From NCBI GenBank assembly GCA_934474225.1, contig CAKSLU010000022.1, positions 1 through 27,442 on the forward strand: a stretch of 27,442 bases of DNA, written 5' to 3'. This DNA is from an uncultured Eubacteriales bacterium. GTDB taxonomy: Bacteria; Bacillota; Clostridia; Oscillospirales; CAG-272. The notes below the pieces were generated by a model, which saw only the letters and a program-made list of their open reading frames with translations, was not told the origin of the DNA and made no database searches. This document shows, piece after piece, positions 14,212-22,723 of the stretch; positions within the stretch are counted from its first letter, which is position 1; each line of letters begins with the position of its first letter. A program made the translations under genes and the position numbers.

Positions 14212-16112
14212 TTATGCTTCGGTAATCTGCTTTAAGGTCTTCACGACGGTGGCGAGCGTATAGTCGCTGCTGCCCGCCATCATCTTTTCCAGCATGGAAA
14301 GAACATCGAGGATGTCCACCTTGCCGTCCTTGTTGACATCGAGCGGGTCATATTCGGGTGCGACAGCGCCCATGAGCGTGTTGAAGTAGTTGTCGTTCTT
14401 CTGTGCGAAGATCCAGTCGACAAGTCCGTCGGTGGCAGCTGCCGTCGGCCAAATGTTGTGCGTGCCGCCCTCGATGACGGTGTACTTGACCTTGGTGCCG
14501 CCCGCCGCGCGGATGGCGTTGACCAGTCCGTTCGTGCCGCTGATGGAGAGGGTGGTGTCCGCGTCGCCGTGGAAGGTCCAGATGGGCAGGTTGAGATAGC
14601 TGTTTACCAGCGCGTTTGCGCCGTCTGTCGTGACGGGGCAGGTCGAGTTGCCCGTGCCCGCCAGCGGAACCGCCGCCGCGAAGACGCGGGGATGCAGGGC
14701 GGTCATCGCCCAGGTTGCGCCGCCGCCGTTGGACGAGCCGGTGACAAGATGCGGGAGGTGTCAACGGGGAGGTTGCGGTTTTCGATGAAGTCGTTCAGCA
14801 GTTCCATCGCCGCATAGAGGTACGGCATGTTTTCAAGCGCGCCGTCTGCAAAATCTGCCGCAAAGGCGTCGCTGCCGGGGTACTTCGTGTGGTCGACCCA
14901 TTCGTTCGGCTTTGCGGGGCACTGCGGCGCGATCATGATGCAGGGATACCCCGAGTTGAGCACGGCGGTGTTGAGTGCCGCGCCGTTTGTGGTCAGCTGC
15001 GAAGTATTATCGCTGCCGCGCGAGCCGTTGCCGTGCATATAGAGGAAGACCGGGTAGGTCTCGCCGCTCGTCGCATAGCCCTCGGGGAGGTAATAGCGAT
15101 AGGGAATGGTCGTGCCCTTGGAATCCGTAAAACTGCCGGAGAGGAAGACCTCATTTGCGACCTTGGTGGTCAGCGAACTGCTGTCGGTGATAAGTGCGGT
15201 GTAGTTCGAGAACTTCTGTTTCAGCGACGCAATCACATCGGCGGGGAGCGCCGAAATATCCACCGTCGAGGTGTGGCTGCTGCCCGTGACAGTAAAGTCC
15301 GCCGTGCCGAAGCCCGAGAAGTCGCCGCCGGTAATTTTCACGGTGCAGTTGCCGTTGACCACGCTTGCCATCGAGGTGGCAAGCCAGTTGCCGACGAAGG
15401 TGCCGCCGGTGATGTTCAGGCTTGCGTCGCCGCCCGAGCCGCCGTTGACCGCCCCGAGGTAGATGTTGTGCACCTTGCCGCCGGAGATGTCGATGTGCGC
15501 CATGCCAGTGTAGGCTTTGTCAACCTGGCGCGAGAAGCCGACGAGCACGACCTCACCGCTCTTAATTGTGATGTGTGTATCCAGGTCGTCGGTGGCAACG
15601 CCGTCCGCATCTTTCTGTGCGCCGCCGAGGATGGCAACGCCCTTGTGCACATACGAGAAGTCGCCAAAGCCGCGGCATTCGATGCCGGTGTCAAAGACGA
15701 TGGGGTGAAAACGCGCGACGAACAGCATGTATTCGGCGCTCGTGCTGCGCAGGGTCATATCGCGGAAGGTGGTCGGACCGCTCAGAATGAAGCGCTTGCC
15801 GCCGCCGATAAGACCGCTGCCGTCCGCCGTGCGGTAAGAGGTGCCGCCCACCTCCTGCGTCAGCGTGACAACGCCGGCGTGCACAGGCTCGGTAAAGTAT
15901 GCGCTAAGGGTGTATTTGCCGACGATGACGATTTCGCCGCCGTCCGCGCCGAGCGCGTTGTAGGCTGCCGTGAGGTCGCCGAGCGGCGACGATGCCGTCA
16001 GACCGTCACCGGTTCCGCCGTCCGCCACATAGACGGTGGCTTCGGCGGCCGCCGCGCCGAGGACGAGGCAGCCGCAAAGCAGAAGACAGCACAGAAGAAA
16101 TTTCTTTTTCAT
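14212..16112 (-). pseudogene. Esterase 2, disrupted by a 1-nt deletion at the catalytic serine
   Basis: The ATG at 16112 opens a signal peptide and a beta-rich N-terminal region (V-Y-V-A-D-G-G-T-G-D-G) like that of esterase 3, followed by the hydrolase domain. After D-T-S-R-I the frame is lost, and the rest (A-A-V-P-L-A-G-T-G-N-S, H-G-D-A-D, H-N-I-W-P, then loop D-V-N-K-D-G-K-V-D-I-L-D) continues in another frame. Esterase 3 reads GGTGACATAGATGCGGG where this copy has GGTGACAAGATGCGGG, so one T is missing between 14746 and 14747. Restoring it gives 633 residues, exactly the length of esterase 3. The break lies just before the G-S-S-N-G nucleophile motif, so no active enzyme can be made unless the deletion is a sequencing error or is bypassed by frameshifting. 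Promoter and terminator are intact. Confidence 0.88.
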
Positions 16113-16151
16113 GGTATTCGGGTATCCTTTCTGCATGATTTTCCTTCTACC

Positions 16152-16180
16152 ATTGTATCGAATTTGAAAAAAGCGGTCAA
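16152..16180 (-). promoter_or_regulatory. Promoter of esterase 2
   Basis: On the minus strand, TTGACC (16180-16175), 17 bases and TACAAT (16157-16152). Confidence 0.75.
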
Positions 16181-16267
16181 GGCAAAGAAAGCACGCGAGT
16201 TGCAAAAAAGATTTGTACTTATTGCATATTTTACACAAATTCACGAATTTGAAATTGTGCAGAACGC

Positions 16268-16306
16268 AAAAAGAGAGTGGAAAGCGCAGACGCGCTTTCC
16301 ACTCTC
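16268..16306 (-). terminator. Terminator of esterase 3
   Basis: A perfect 15-base stem (GAGAGTGGAAAGCGC with its complement, loop of four) ends in TTTTT on the minus strand, seven bases after the esterase 3 stop. Confidence 0.92.
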
Positions 16307-16312
16307 CGGGTT

Positions 16313-18214
16313 TCATTTTTGAAATGCGATGCGTGCAAGCAGGGCGGTGAGGTTTTCCGTGGTATAGGTCTTGTCGCCGTCTGCGATGCGCTTTGCCATC
16401 AACAGCGCGTCGAGCACGGTCAGCCTGCCGCTGCCGTCGAGGTCGTCGGCGTCCGGTTTGGCGCCGGGCAAGGTGTTTTTGAAGCGGTCGTTCTTCTGCG
16501 CGAAAATCCAATCGACAAGCCCCGCAGTGCCTGCCGCTTCGCCGACGATGTTGTGGGAGCCGTTCGGAATGATGGTGAAGTTGATTTTCGTGCCGCCAGC
16601 CGCTTTGACGGCGTCCACGATGCCGCGCGTGCCCTCGATGGAGAGGGTGGTGTCCGCGTCACCGTGGAAGGTCCAGATGGGGAGGTCAAGATAGCGTTTC
16701 GCCAGCACATTCGCGCCCGCGGCGGTGACGGGGCTCAAGCTGTTGCCCGTGCCGCACATCGGAATCGCCGCTGCGAAGACATCCGGGTAGAGCGCCGCCA
16801 GCGCCCAGGTTGCGCCGCCGCCGTTGGACGAGCCGGTGACATAGATGCGGGAGGTGTCGGCGTGGTAGTCCGCGTTGGTGATGAAGCTGTTCAAAAGTTC
16901 GGTCGCCGCGTTCAGGTAGATGCGGGTCTCCAGCTTGCCGTCCGCGATGTCGGCGGCAAAGGCGTCACTGCCGGGGTAGGCGTTGCGGTCGATCCATTCC
17001 GCCGGGTGCGCGGGGCACTGCGGCGCCAGCATGATGCATTCGTAGCCGGAATTGAGCACGGCGGTGTTGAGCGCCGCACCGTTGGTGGTCAGCTGTGTCC
17101 GGTTGTCGCTGCCGCGCGAGCCGTTGCCGTGCAGATAGAGGAAGACCGGGTAGGTCTTGCCGCTTGTGGCATAGCCCTCGGGGAGGTAATAGCGGTAGGG
17201 GATGGTCGTCCCGTCCGATGCCGTGAATCTGCCCGCGAGGAAGACATCGTCCGCATTTTTGCTTGTGGTCGTGCCCGCCTCGGTGACGATCTCGGTAAAG
17301 CCGGCGAGTTTGCTCCGCAGGGCGGAGACCGCCTCGGCGGGGAGCGCGGTAAGGTCGATGCGCGACTTTGTGCCGCAGCCGCCGTCGGTGCTCTTCAGCC
17401 CCGCAAAGTCGCCGCCTTTTAGGGTGATGGTGATGCTGCCTGCCACCTTGCTCGATGTGCCCGCGGTGAAGTCGCCGACGAAATTGCCGCCCGTGACGGT
17501 GAGGTCGGTGTCGCCGCCGCGCCCTTTGTTCACCGCGCCGAGGTAGATGTGGTGGAAGGTGCCGCCGGAAAGCTCGATGTGCGCCATGCCGGTGTAAAGC
17601 TTGTCAATCTGGCGCGAAAACGCGACGATGGCAAATTCGCCGCTCTCCACGGTGATGTGCGCATCCAGGTCGTCGGTGAGCGTGTTCCACTTGTCCGCGC
17701 CCGCCTGTGCGCCGCCGATGATGGAAAAGCTGCTGGCGATGTCGGTGTATGCGCCGAAGTCCCGGCATTCGACGCCCGCGCCCATCTTCACAGGATGAAA
17801 CTGAGCGACGAGCAGCGCACCGTTGTTCTTCTTTGTCTCCGCGCCCTTGCCGCGGAAGGTGATGCTTGCAAAGGTGGTGGGACCGTTCAGGATGTAGCGC
17901 ATGCTGTTGAAATAGACGCCGCTGTCTGCCGCCGCGCGGTAGGAAGTGCCGTCCGTTTCCTGCGTCACCGTCACCTCGCCGCTGTGGTCGGGCTCGACAA
18001 AGGCGGCGCGCAGCGTGTATTTGCCGACGACGACAATGGTGCCGCCGTCTTCGCCGAGCGCGGTATAGGCTGCTGCGAGGTCGCCGAGCGGCGCCGAAGC
18101 CGTCTTGCCGTCGCCGCTGCCGCCGTCCGCGACATAGACCGTGTCTGCCGCTGCGGCGCTGAGCGTGAGGACAGCGCAGAGCAGCAGCAGAGCCGGGAGA
18201 AAATGTTTTTTCAT
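16313..18214 (-). CDS. Secreted esterase with N-terminal beta-rich region and half-dockerin tail (esterase 3)
   Basis: This 633-residue exported protein has a signal peptide (1-23). Residues about 25-310 contain repeated short strands with T-G-G/S-G-G turns (H-I-E-L-S-G-G-T-F, L-T-V-T-G-G-N-F, I-T-L-K-G-G-D-F), suggesting a right-handed beta-helix, perhaps for carbohydrate binding. The alpha/beta-hydrolase domain (325-580) has H-G-N-G-S-R-G (362-368), nucleophile Ser463 in G-S-S-N-G, Asp521 in H-G-D-A-D and His554 in G-S-H-N. The tail has one dockerin-like calcium loop (residues 591-602, D-L-D-G-S-G-R-L-T-V-L-D) and no clear second one. It is the full-length member of the tandem family. I infer extracellular ester or acyl-glycan hydrolysis. 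Confidence 0.88.
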   Translation of the reverse strand: MKKHFLPALLLLCAVLTLSAAAADTVYVADGGSGDGKTASAPLGDLAAAYTALGEDGGTIVVVGKYTLRAAFVEPDHSGEVTVTQETDGTSYRAAADSGVYFNSMRYILNGPTTFASITFRGKGAETKKNNGALLVAQFHPVKMGAGVECRDFGAYTDIASSFSIIGGAQAGADKWNTLTDDLDAHITVESGEFAIVAFSRQIDKLYTGMAHIELSGGTFHHIYLGAVNKGRGGDTDLTVTGGNFVGDFTAGTSSKVAGSITITLKGGDFAGLKSTDGGCGTKSRIDLTALPAEAVSALRSKLAGFTEIVTEAGTTTSKNADDVFLAGRFTASDGTTIPYRYYLPEGYATSGKTYPVFLYLHGNGSRGSDNRTQLTTNGAALNTAVLNSGYECIMLAPQCPAHPAEWIDRNAYPGSDAFAADIADGKLETRIYLNAATELLNSFITNADYHADTSRIYVTGSSNGGGATWALAALYPDVFAAAIPMCGTGNSLSPVTAAGANVLAKRYLDLPIWTFHGDADTTLSIEGTRGIVDAVKAAGGTKINFTIIPNGSHNIVGEAAGTAGLVDWIFAQKNDRFKNTLPGAKPDADDLDGSGRLTVLDALLMAKRIADGDKTYTTENLTALLARIAFQK

Positions 18215-18248
18215 AATTCATGTGTCCTTTCGGAATGACTTTGTCTTC

Positions 18249-18277
18249 ATTATACTTTTGTCCGCGCATCGCGTCAA
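18249..18277 (-). promoter_or_regulatory. Promoter of esterase 3
   Basis: On the minus strand, TTGACG (18277-18272), 17 bases and a perfect TATAAT (18254-18249). Confidence 0.82.
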
Positions 18278-18369
18278 TGCAAAAAAATCGCGTGAATTTT
18301 GCATACTTTGTATAAAAGCGCGGCGCCGCGCAAACAATAAGCCGATGCTTCAAAGAGGAGGATTTGACT

Positions 18370-18990
18370 GTGCGGAAAAATGCGTTTGCGCTGCGGTTTC
18401 TGAAAATATTTTCGGTGTTGGTGCTTGCCGTGTCGCTGTTTTACATGGTGGGGGCTATCGACGACGGCAGCGTATACCACGATGTGCTGCGCCTGCATGT
18501 GGTTGCCAATTCGGACGATAAAGCGGATCAGGAGCTGAAGCTGGAGGTGCGCGACCGCGTGCTTGAAGCCTACGGCACGAAACTCTCCGGCTTTGCCTGC
18601 AAGGAGGATGCCGAGGCGGCGGCAGAGACGCTGCTGCCCGAAATTGAGGCGACAGTGAATGCGTTTCTCGCCGGGCGCGCGCCGTATACCGCGACTGTGA
18701 CGGTTGCGGAGGAATATTTCCCGACCAAAAGTTACGGCGAATACCGCCTGCCGCGCGGCGTGTACACCGCGCTCTGCATCCGCCTCGGCAAGGCGTCGGG
18801 CGAGAACTTCTGGTGCGTGCTGTATCCGCCGCTCTGCCTCGGCGCGGCGACGGCCGACGATGCGGAGAGCGGGGAAGACCTGTTTTTGTCGTCGGGGCTG
18901 ACGCACGAGGAATACGAGTTGATGCGCGGCGAGAAGCCGGTTTTCCGTGTCCGCTTCAAACTGCTCGAGTGGCTGCACGGCGAGGAATGA
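18370..18990 (+). CDS. spoIIR: Stage II sporulation protein R
   Basis: This 206-residue protein matches SpoIIR, the forespore-made signal that crosses the intermembrane space and triggers SpoIIGA to process pro-sigma-E in the mother cell. One membrane-spanning or signal segment lies at about 9-28. The family's conserved block V-L-R-L-H-V-V-A-N-S-D follows, with the typical D-Q-x-L-K-x-x-V-R-D-x-V-L continuation. I choose the GTG at 18370 because AGAGGAGG ends eight bases upstream; a TTG at 18364 is only two bases from that site. No clear sigma-F promoter was found by eye. It is the direct evidence that the host forms endospores. Confidence 0.92.
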   Translation: MRKNAFALRFLKIFSVLVLAVSLFYMVGAIDDGSVYHDVLRLHVVANSDDKADQELKLEVRDRVLEAYGTKLSGFACKEDAEAAAETLLPEIEATVNAFLAGRAPYTATVTVAEEYFPTKSYGEYRLPRGVYTALCIRLGKASGENFWCVLYPPLCLGAATADDAESGEDLFLSSGLTHEEYELMRGEKPVFRVRFKLLEWLHGEE

Positions 18991-19006
18991 GGGAGTATCA
19001 TTCCAA

Positions 19007-19120
19007 GCCTCCCTTGTGTAAAGGGAGGTGTCGGCGAAGCCGACGGAGGGATTGTTACAGAGCCACGGAACAACCCCTCAGTCACCTAACGGTGACAGCT
19101 CCCCTTGCACAGGGGAGCCG
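19007..19120 (+). repeat. Intergenic repeat, module A (copy 2)
   Basis: This is nearly identical to 3777-3889. It has TCGGC-GAA-GCCGA and GTCACC-TAAC-GGTGAC where copy 1 has TCGGC-GTA-GCCGA and GTCAAC-TCC-GTTGAC, so paired bases change together. It starts just after the spoIIR stop. Confidence 0.85.
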
Positions 19121-19161
19121 AAGAGGCGCCGGTCCCTACAGATTGGCGCAAACGGCGCACA

Positions 19162-19282
19162 CACCGTAGGGGCGACCATCGGTCGCCCGCCGTACCGAGG
19201 CAAAACGGGTCGTCGAGGCGCCGCCCCCTACCGGTTTGCAAAGAATCCGCACAAACCGTAGGGCGCCGTCTGTCTCCCGCCG
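19162..19282 (+). repeat. Intergenic repeat, module B (copy 2)
   Basis: This corresponds to 3640-3753 and shares GTCGTCGAGGCGCCG and CCCCTACCGG. Here module B follows module A, whereas at the first site it precedes it. Positions 18991-19341 hold no supported gene. Confidence 0.75.
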
Positions 19283-19292
19283 CATCCACGCA

Positions 19293-19332
19293 AAAAGAGG
19301 CTGTTCAACCATGCGGTTGAACAGCCTCTTTT
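19293..19332. terminator. Bidirectional terminator between spoIIR and the YdcF gene
   Basis: An 18-base perfect stem, with AAAAGAGGCTGTTCAACC as its left arm and a four-base loop, is flanked by A and T tracts. It can stop both convergent transcripts. Confidence 0.93.
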
Positions 19333-19341
19333 CCTATTTCC

Positions 19342-20112
19342 TTACTTGATATTCCCCTCGTACACTTCCGAAATCATCCCCGGAATCTCGCGGAGCATAT
19401 AGTGAATCACCAATGTGTTTTTGTAGGGCGACGCGATGCCAAAGACTTTTTTGCCGCTCTGTGTCTCTGCCAGCTTCACGGCGCGGAACACATGAAAATT
19501 GTTGGTGACGATGCCGAAGGCCGCGTCTTCCTCCATCAGCGCAAGGCTGTTGCGGATATTCTCGTTGGTGTCGCGCGACTTGTCCTCAAGAATCAGCCGC
19601 GCACCGTCGATGCCGCGCTCGGTCAGCACATTGTACATGCACTGCGCCTCACTGATGGCTTCATCCGAACCCTGCCCGCCCGAGAGGATGGCGCGGGTGT
19701 CCGGATTTTGACGCAGGTAGTCCTCAGCGGCGTCGATGCGCCAGAGGAGCGCGTTGCTCGGGCGGTCGCCGCGCAGATGCGCGCCGAGCACCACGATGTA
19801 GTCAAGCCCGGCCTCGCCCTTTGCGCCCATCATGGAGACCACGCCGACCTCAATCACAAGCGACAGCGCCGCGACAAAGGCGAGCAGCACGCAGCCCGCG
19901 CGGAAGAGCCAGCCGGGCAGGGGCAGCCGCCCATACCGCGCGGTCAGCGCCGCACAGACCAGGCAAAAGACGCCGCCGAGCGCCCAGATGCCGAGCATCG
20001 AGATGCGGAATCCCGCAAAGATGCCGCTGATGATGTAGTAGAGCAACAGGGCAAGCCCGAGGACGAGCCAGACTGCCGTTTTTGTCTTTTGCGCCTTGGT
20101 GCGATTTTGCAT
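19342..20112 (-). CDS. YdcF/SanA-like DUF218 membrane protein
   Basis: This 256-residue protein has three to four hydrophobic segments in the first 95 residues, followed by a DUF218 domain (about 103-245). Family motifs are visible: Y-I-V-V-L-G-A with downstream R-x-x-A-A (residues about 104-130), L-S-G-G-Q-G, and E-D-K-S-R-D-T-N-E-N near 176. The related ElyC and SanA proteins of Enterobacteria affect envelope integrity and peptidoglycan precursor handling, but the biochemical activity is unsettled. The active domain probably faces outward after the membrane spans. AGGAGGG six bases before the ATG supports the start. Confidence 0.88.
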   Translation of the reverse strand: MQNRTKAQKTKTAVWLVLGLALLLYYIISGIFAGFRISMLGIWALGGVFCLVCAALTARYGRLPLPGWLFRAGCVLLAFVAALSLVIEVGVVSMMGAKGEAGLDYIVVLGAHLRGDRPSNALLWRIDAAEDYLRQNPDTRAILSGGQGSDEAISEAQCMYNVLTERGIDGARLILEDKSRDTNENIRNSLALMEEDAAFGIVTNNFHVFRAVKLAETQSGKKVFGIASPYKNTLVIHYMLREIPGMISEVYEGNIK

Positions 20113-20142
20113 GATGTCCCTCCTATGGATGAAAAACGGATG

Positions 20143-20172
20143 AAAAAAGCAGACAACGCATGCTGTCTGCTT
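20143..20172 (-). terminator. Terminator of rpmB
   Basis: AAGCAGACA and TGTCTGCTT arms with an eight-base loop end in six T residues on the minus strand. Confidence 0.85.
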
Positions 20173-20208
20173 CTTCTGTCAATCGATATGTTCTCCGGCG
20201 GGGAGGCG

Positions 20209-20397
20209 TCAGATGGCGCGCTCTACCTTGCCCGAACGGAGACAACGGGAACAAACGTAAACCGTCTTGGGTGTTCCGTTAACAACAGCCTTGACCTTGC
20301 GGATATTCGGCTTCCACATTCTGTTCGTCTTGCGATTCGAGTGGGAAACGTTATGACCGAAGGTTACGCCCTTGTTGCATACGCTGCACTTTGCCAT
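20209..20397 (-). CDS. rpmB: 50S ribosomal protein L28
   Basis: This 62-residue protein is a typical bacterial L28 of the large ribosomal subunit. It carries both cysteine pairs (C-S-V-C near residue 4 and C-S-R-C near residue 49), so it is the zinc-binding C+ form. GGAGGTG lies eight bases before the ATG. It has its own promoter and terminator, unlike genomes where rpmB is in an operon with rpmG or recG. Confidence 0.98.
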   Translation of the reverse strand: MAKCSVCNKGVTFGHNVSHSNRKTNRMWKPNIRKVKAVVNGTPKTVYVCSRCLRSGKVERAI

Positions 20398-20474
20398 GTG
20401 AATTACACCTCCATACTAAACTCATCTATCAAATTTTATTATATAGACATAGTACGCCTAACGCGACAACCGAT

Positions 20475-20503
20475 ATTATAGCATACCGAATTTGAAAAAG
20501 CAA
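20475..20503 (-). promoter_or_regulatory. Promoter of rpmB
   Basis: On the minus strand, TTGCTT (20503-20498), 17 bases and a perfect TATAAT (20480-20475) with an extended -10 TG. A second TATAAT-like box lies nearer the gene, about 20436-20442. Confidence 0.7.
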
Positions 20504-20530
20504 GAGAAATTTGCAATTTTTCAAAAAAGT

Positions 20531-21217
20531 TTATTGGACGCGCTTTTCGGCGATTTTGGCGACCGACGACTCCATCTTCGCCCAAAAGGCGTCGGCAATC
20601 AAGCGCATGCCGAGGTCGCTCGGGTGGTTGAACCTGCCGTGCGTGTCGGCGCGCGTGCCGATGTCACCGAGCGGCACCCAGGTGTCGCCGAACTGCTCCG
20701 CCACGGCAAACTTCTCCGCATCGAGCATCGGGCGGACATAGAAGCCCTCACCGTGGAACACGGCGGCACTTCCTGCGGGGTCAAGGTAGCGGCGCATATC
20801 GGCGTAGGCGTCGGCAAAGCGGCGCGGCGGTTCCTCTGTCGTCTCATAGTCCTTCGGCACATTCGCGCCGAAGAACATCACGATGATGTCGGCGCCGAAG
20901 GCGGCGGCATCTGCGTGCGCATCGGACGGTTTTGCGCCGTTCCAGAGGTTTGCCTCATAACTGCCGACCTGCGCGATCGCCCATGCGGGGTTCGGATCGT
21001 AGCGGCGGATGCGCTCGAGCAGCAGATGCACATAGTCGTGCGCCTCGTCGGACGCTGCCATGCCGCAGTCGTTCAGCCAGCCCATGGCGGGGCGGGGCGA
21101 ATGCTTGGTGATGGAGTTGCCCGCGAAAAGAATGCGCAGCCCGCTGTTTTCATGGATAAACACACTTTGTTTGACCTGCCCCACGGCGGGGACATCGTTT
21201 TTCTGTAAATCTGTCAT
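20531..21217 (-). CDS. SGNH/GDSL-type hydrolase
   Basis: This 228-residue cytosolic protein (no signal peptide) is of the SGNH hydrolase superfamily, whose members are esterases or deacetylases. Block I is F-A-G-N-S-I-T with nucleophile Ser35, in the G-N-S variant rather than G-D-S. Block III is F-F-G-A-N (Asn119) and block V is H-P-S-D-L-G-M (His198). The phrase M-G-W-L-N-D-C-G-M-A-A-S following block I is characteristic of one subgroup common in gut Firmicutes. AGGGAGA precedes the ATG. It follows mtaB by 35 bases, so the two are likely co-transcribed. The substrate is unknown; an acetylated sugar is plausible. Confidence 0.85.
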   Translation of the reverse strand: MTDLQKNDVPAVGQVKQSVFIHENSGLRILFAGNSITKHSPRPAMGWLNDCGMAASDEAHDYVHLLLERIRRYDPNPAWAIAQVGSYEANLWNGAKPSDAHADAAAFGADIIVMFFGANVPKDYETTEEPPRRFADAYADMRRYLDPAGSAAVFHGEGFYVRPMLDAEKFAVAEQFGDTWVPLGDIGTRADTHGRFNHPSDLGMRLIADAFWAKMESSVAKIAEKRVQ

Positions 21218-21252
21218 AATCGTTCTCCCTGACTTTTCTGAAAATTTTTATT

Positions 21253-22542
21253 CTATATGAGGTCTGCGCGGATGTAGCCGTCGCAGACCGAACGGCATCT
21301 TACCCTGCGTGCATCGCCGCGCAGATCTGCGTCGGACGCAACGCGCACCTCGGCAAAGGCGGCGGTGTGCCCGCTCCACAGCCCGTCGACCTTTTGCTCA
21401 AAGAGCACGGTCTCGGTCGGGCTCTTTTCGAGGATTTCAGCAAGGCAGCGCGCCGTGCTCTCGGCGGAAAGGGCGATCAGCGCCTGCGAGCGCGCGTGCT
21501 TGACTTCCTCGGGCACCTGGTTTTGCATTGTTGCGGCAGGCGTGCCCGCACGCTTGGAATATTTGAACACATGCGTCGCGAGAAAGCCGACGCGGCGGGC
21601 AAATTCCATCGTCTCGGCAAAGTCCGCATCGCTTTCGCCGGGGAAGCCGACGATGAAATCGGTGGTGAACTGTACGCCGGGGAGCGCTGCGCGGGTGGCT
21701 TCGATATTGCGGAGTACCGTCTCGGCGTTGTACTTGCGCCGCATGGCGGCAAGCGTGCGCGACGCGCCGCTCTGCACGGAAAGGTGAAAATGCGGCGTGA
21801 GTTTTTTGACCGTCGCGATGCGTTCGAGGAAGGCGGGGCGCATCAGCGTCGGCTCAAGCGAACCGAGGCGAATGCGCGCGATGCCGTCGATGCCATCCAC
21901 CGCATCGAGCAGGTCGCAGAGGCTCTCGCCCGTGTCCGCACCGAAGGACGCGGTCTCGATGCCGGTCAGCACCACCTCGCGCACGCCCGCGTCGGCGAGT
22001 GTGCGCGCCTCGGCGACGACATCGGCGATTTTTTTGGAGCGGACATGCCCGCGCGCGTCCGGAATTTTGCAGTAGGCGCAGCGGTTGTCGCAGCCGTCTT
22101 CGATTTTGATATACGCGCGCGTGCGCGGCGCATGCGTGATGCGCATGGACTCAAAGCCTGCGCCTTCGAGCGGCGTGATTTCAATCTTCGGAATGTCCTT
22201 GCCGTCGAGCAGCTCAAGCGCGCGTGTGACCGTGCGCAGCTTGCCCTCGCTGCCGCAGACATAGGCGACGCCGTCGATGGCGGCAACCGCCTCGGGCGAC
22301 ACCTGTGAATAGCAGCCGCAGACCATGATTTTCGTCTCGGGCGACTGCCGGCGGAGACGACGGATGAGCTGGCGGCACTTGCGGTCGCCCTCGGCGGTCA
22401 CGGTGCAGGTGTTGATGACGGCGACATCCGCGCCCTCCTCCACGGGGGTAAAACCGGCGCGCACCGCCTCTTCGAGAATCGCCTCGCTCTCGTATTGGCT
22501 GACCTTGCAGCCAAGCGTGTAGACTGCAAATGTCCGATGCAT
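21253..22542 (-). CDS. mtaB: tRNA N6-threonylcarbamoyladenosine-37 methylthiotransferase MtaB
   Basis: This 429-residue radical-SAM methylthiotransferase adds a methylthio group to t6A at position 37 of ANN-decoding tRNAs. The N-terminal domain has the three cluster cysteines C12 (L-G-C-K-V-S-Q), C46 (N-T-C-T-V) and C77 (C-G-C-Y-S-Q). The radical-SAM motif is C151-x3-C155-x2-C158 in C-D-N-R-C-A-Y-C. A C-terminal TRAM-like region completes the protein. The L-G-C-K-V-S-Q-Y-E-S-E start distinguishes MtaB from MiaB and RimO. AAGGAGGCGG precedes the ATG, and a promoter lies at 22581-22609. Confidence 0.95.
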   Translation of the reverse strand: MHRTFAVYTLGCKVSQYESEAILEEAVRAGFTPVEEGADVAVINTCTVTAEGDRKCRQLIRRLRRQSPETKIMVCGCYSQVSPEAVAAIDGVAYVCGSEGKLRTVTRALELLDGKDIPKIEITPLEGAGFESMRITHAPRTRAYIKIEDGCDNRCAYCKIPDARGHVRSKKIADVVAEARTLADAGVREVVLTGIETASFGADTGESLCDLLDAVDGIDGIARIRLGSLEPTLMRPAFLERIATVKKLTPHFHLSVQSGASRTLAAMRRKYNAETVLRNIEATRAALPGVQFTTDFIVGFPGESDADFAETMEFARRVGFLATHVFKYSKRAGTPAATMQNQVPEEVKHARSQALIALSAESTARCLAEILEKSPTETVLFEQKVDGLWSGHTAAFAEVRVASDADLRGDARRVRCRSVCDGYIRADLI

Positions 22543-22580
22543 AGACCCGCCTCCTTCACAAAGAAAAATCCAACCACTTT

Positions 22581-22609
22581 ATCATAGCACATTTTTTTCG
22601 CCGCGTAAA
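22581..22609 (-). promoter_or_regulatory. Promoter of mtaB
   Basis: On the minus strand, TTTACG (22609-22604), 17 bases and TATGAT (22586-22581). Confidence 0.65.
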
Positions 22610-22652
22610 TAGAAAAATGTGCGTTCCTGCCGGTAAAAATGCATGAAACGGC

Positions 22653-22682
22653 TTGCAAAACGGGTGGGTACGGTGGTATAAT
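22653..22682 (+). promoter_or_regulatory. Promoter of upp
   Basis: TTGCAA (22653-22658), an 18-base spacer and TATAAT (22677-22682) with an extended -10 TG. The leader of about 35 bases is too short for a PyrR attenuator. Confidence 0.75.
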
Positions 22683-22723
22683 ATCTTGAAAACTAAATAG
22701 CCGAAAGGCGGACTGGAGACACA

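Noticed and set aside
13066..18238. Long plus-strand frames opposite the three esterase genes
   Set aside because: The minus strand carries signal peptides, catalytic motifs, promoters and terminators. The opposite frames are stop-free only because of high G/C content and have no recognisable domains.
18278..18369. Possible sigma-F promoter of spoIIR around GCATA at 18301 and a TATAAA at 18311
   Set aside because: The spacing and -10 sequence do not match sigma-F or sigma-A consensus well enough to report.
19028..19320. Short frames between spoIIR and the YdcF gene
   Set aside because: They lie wholly in repeat modules A and B and the terminator hairpin.
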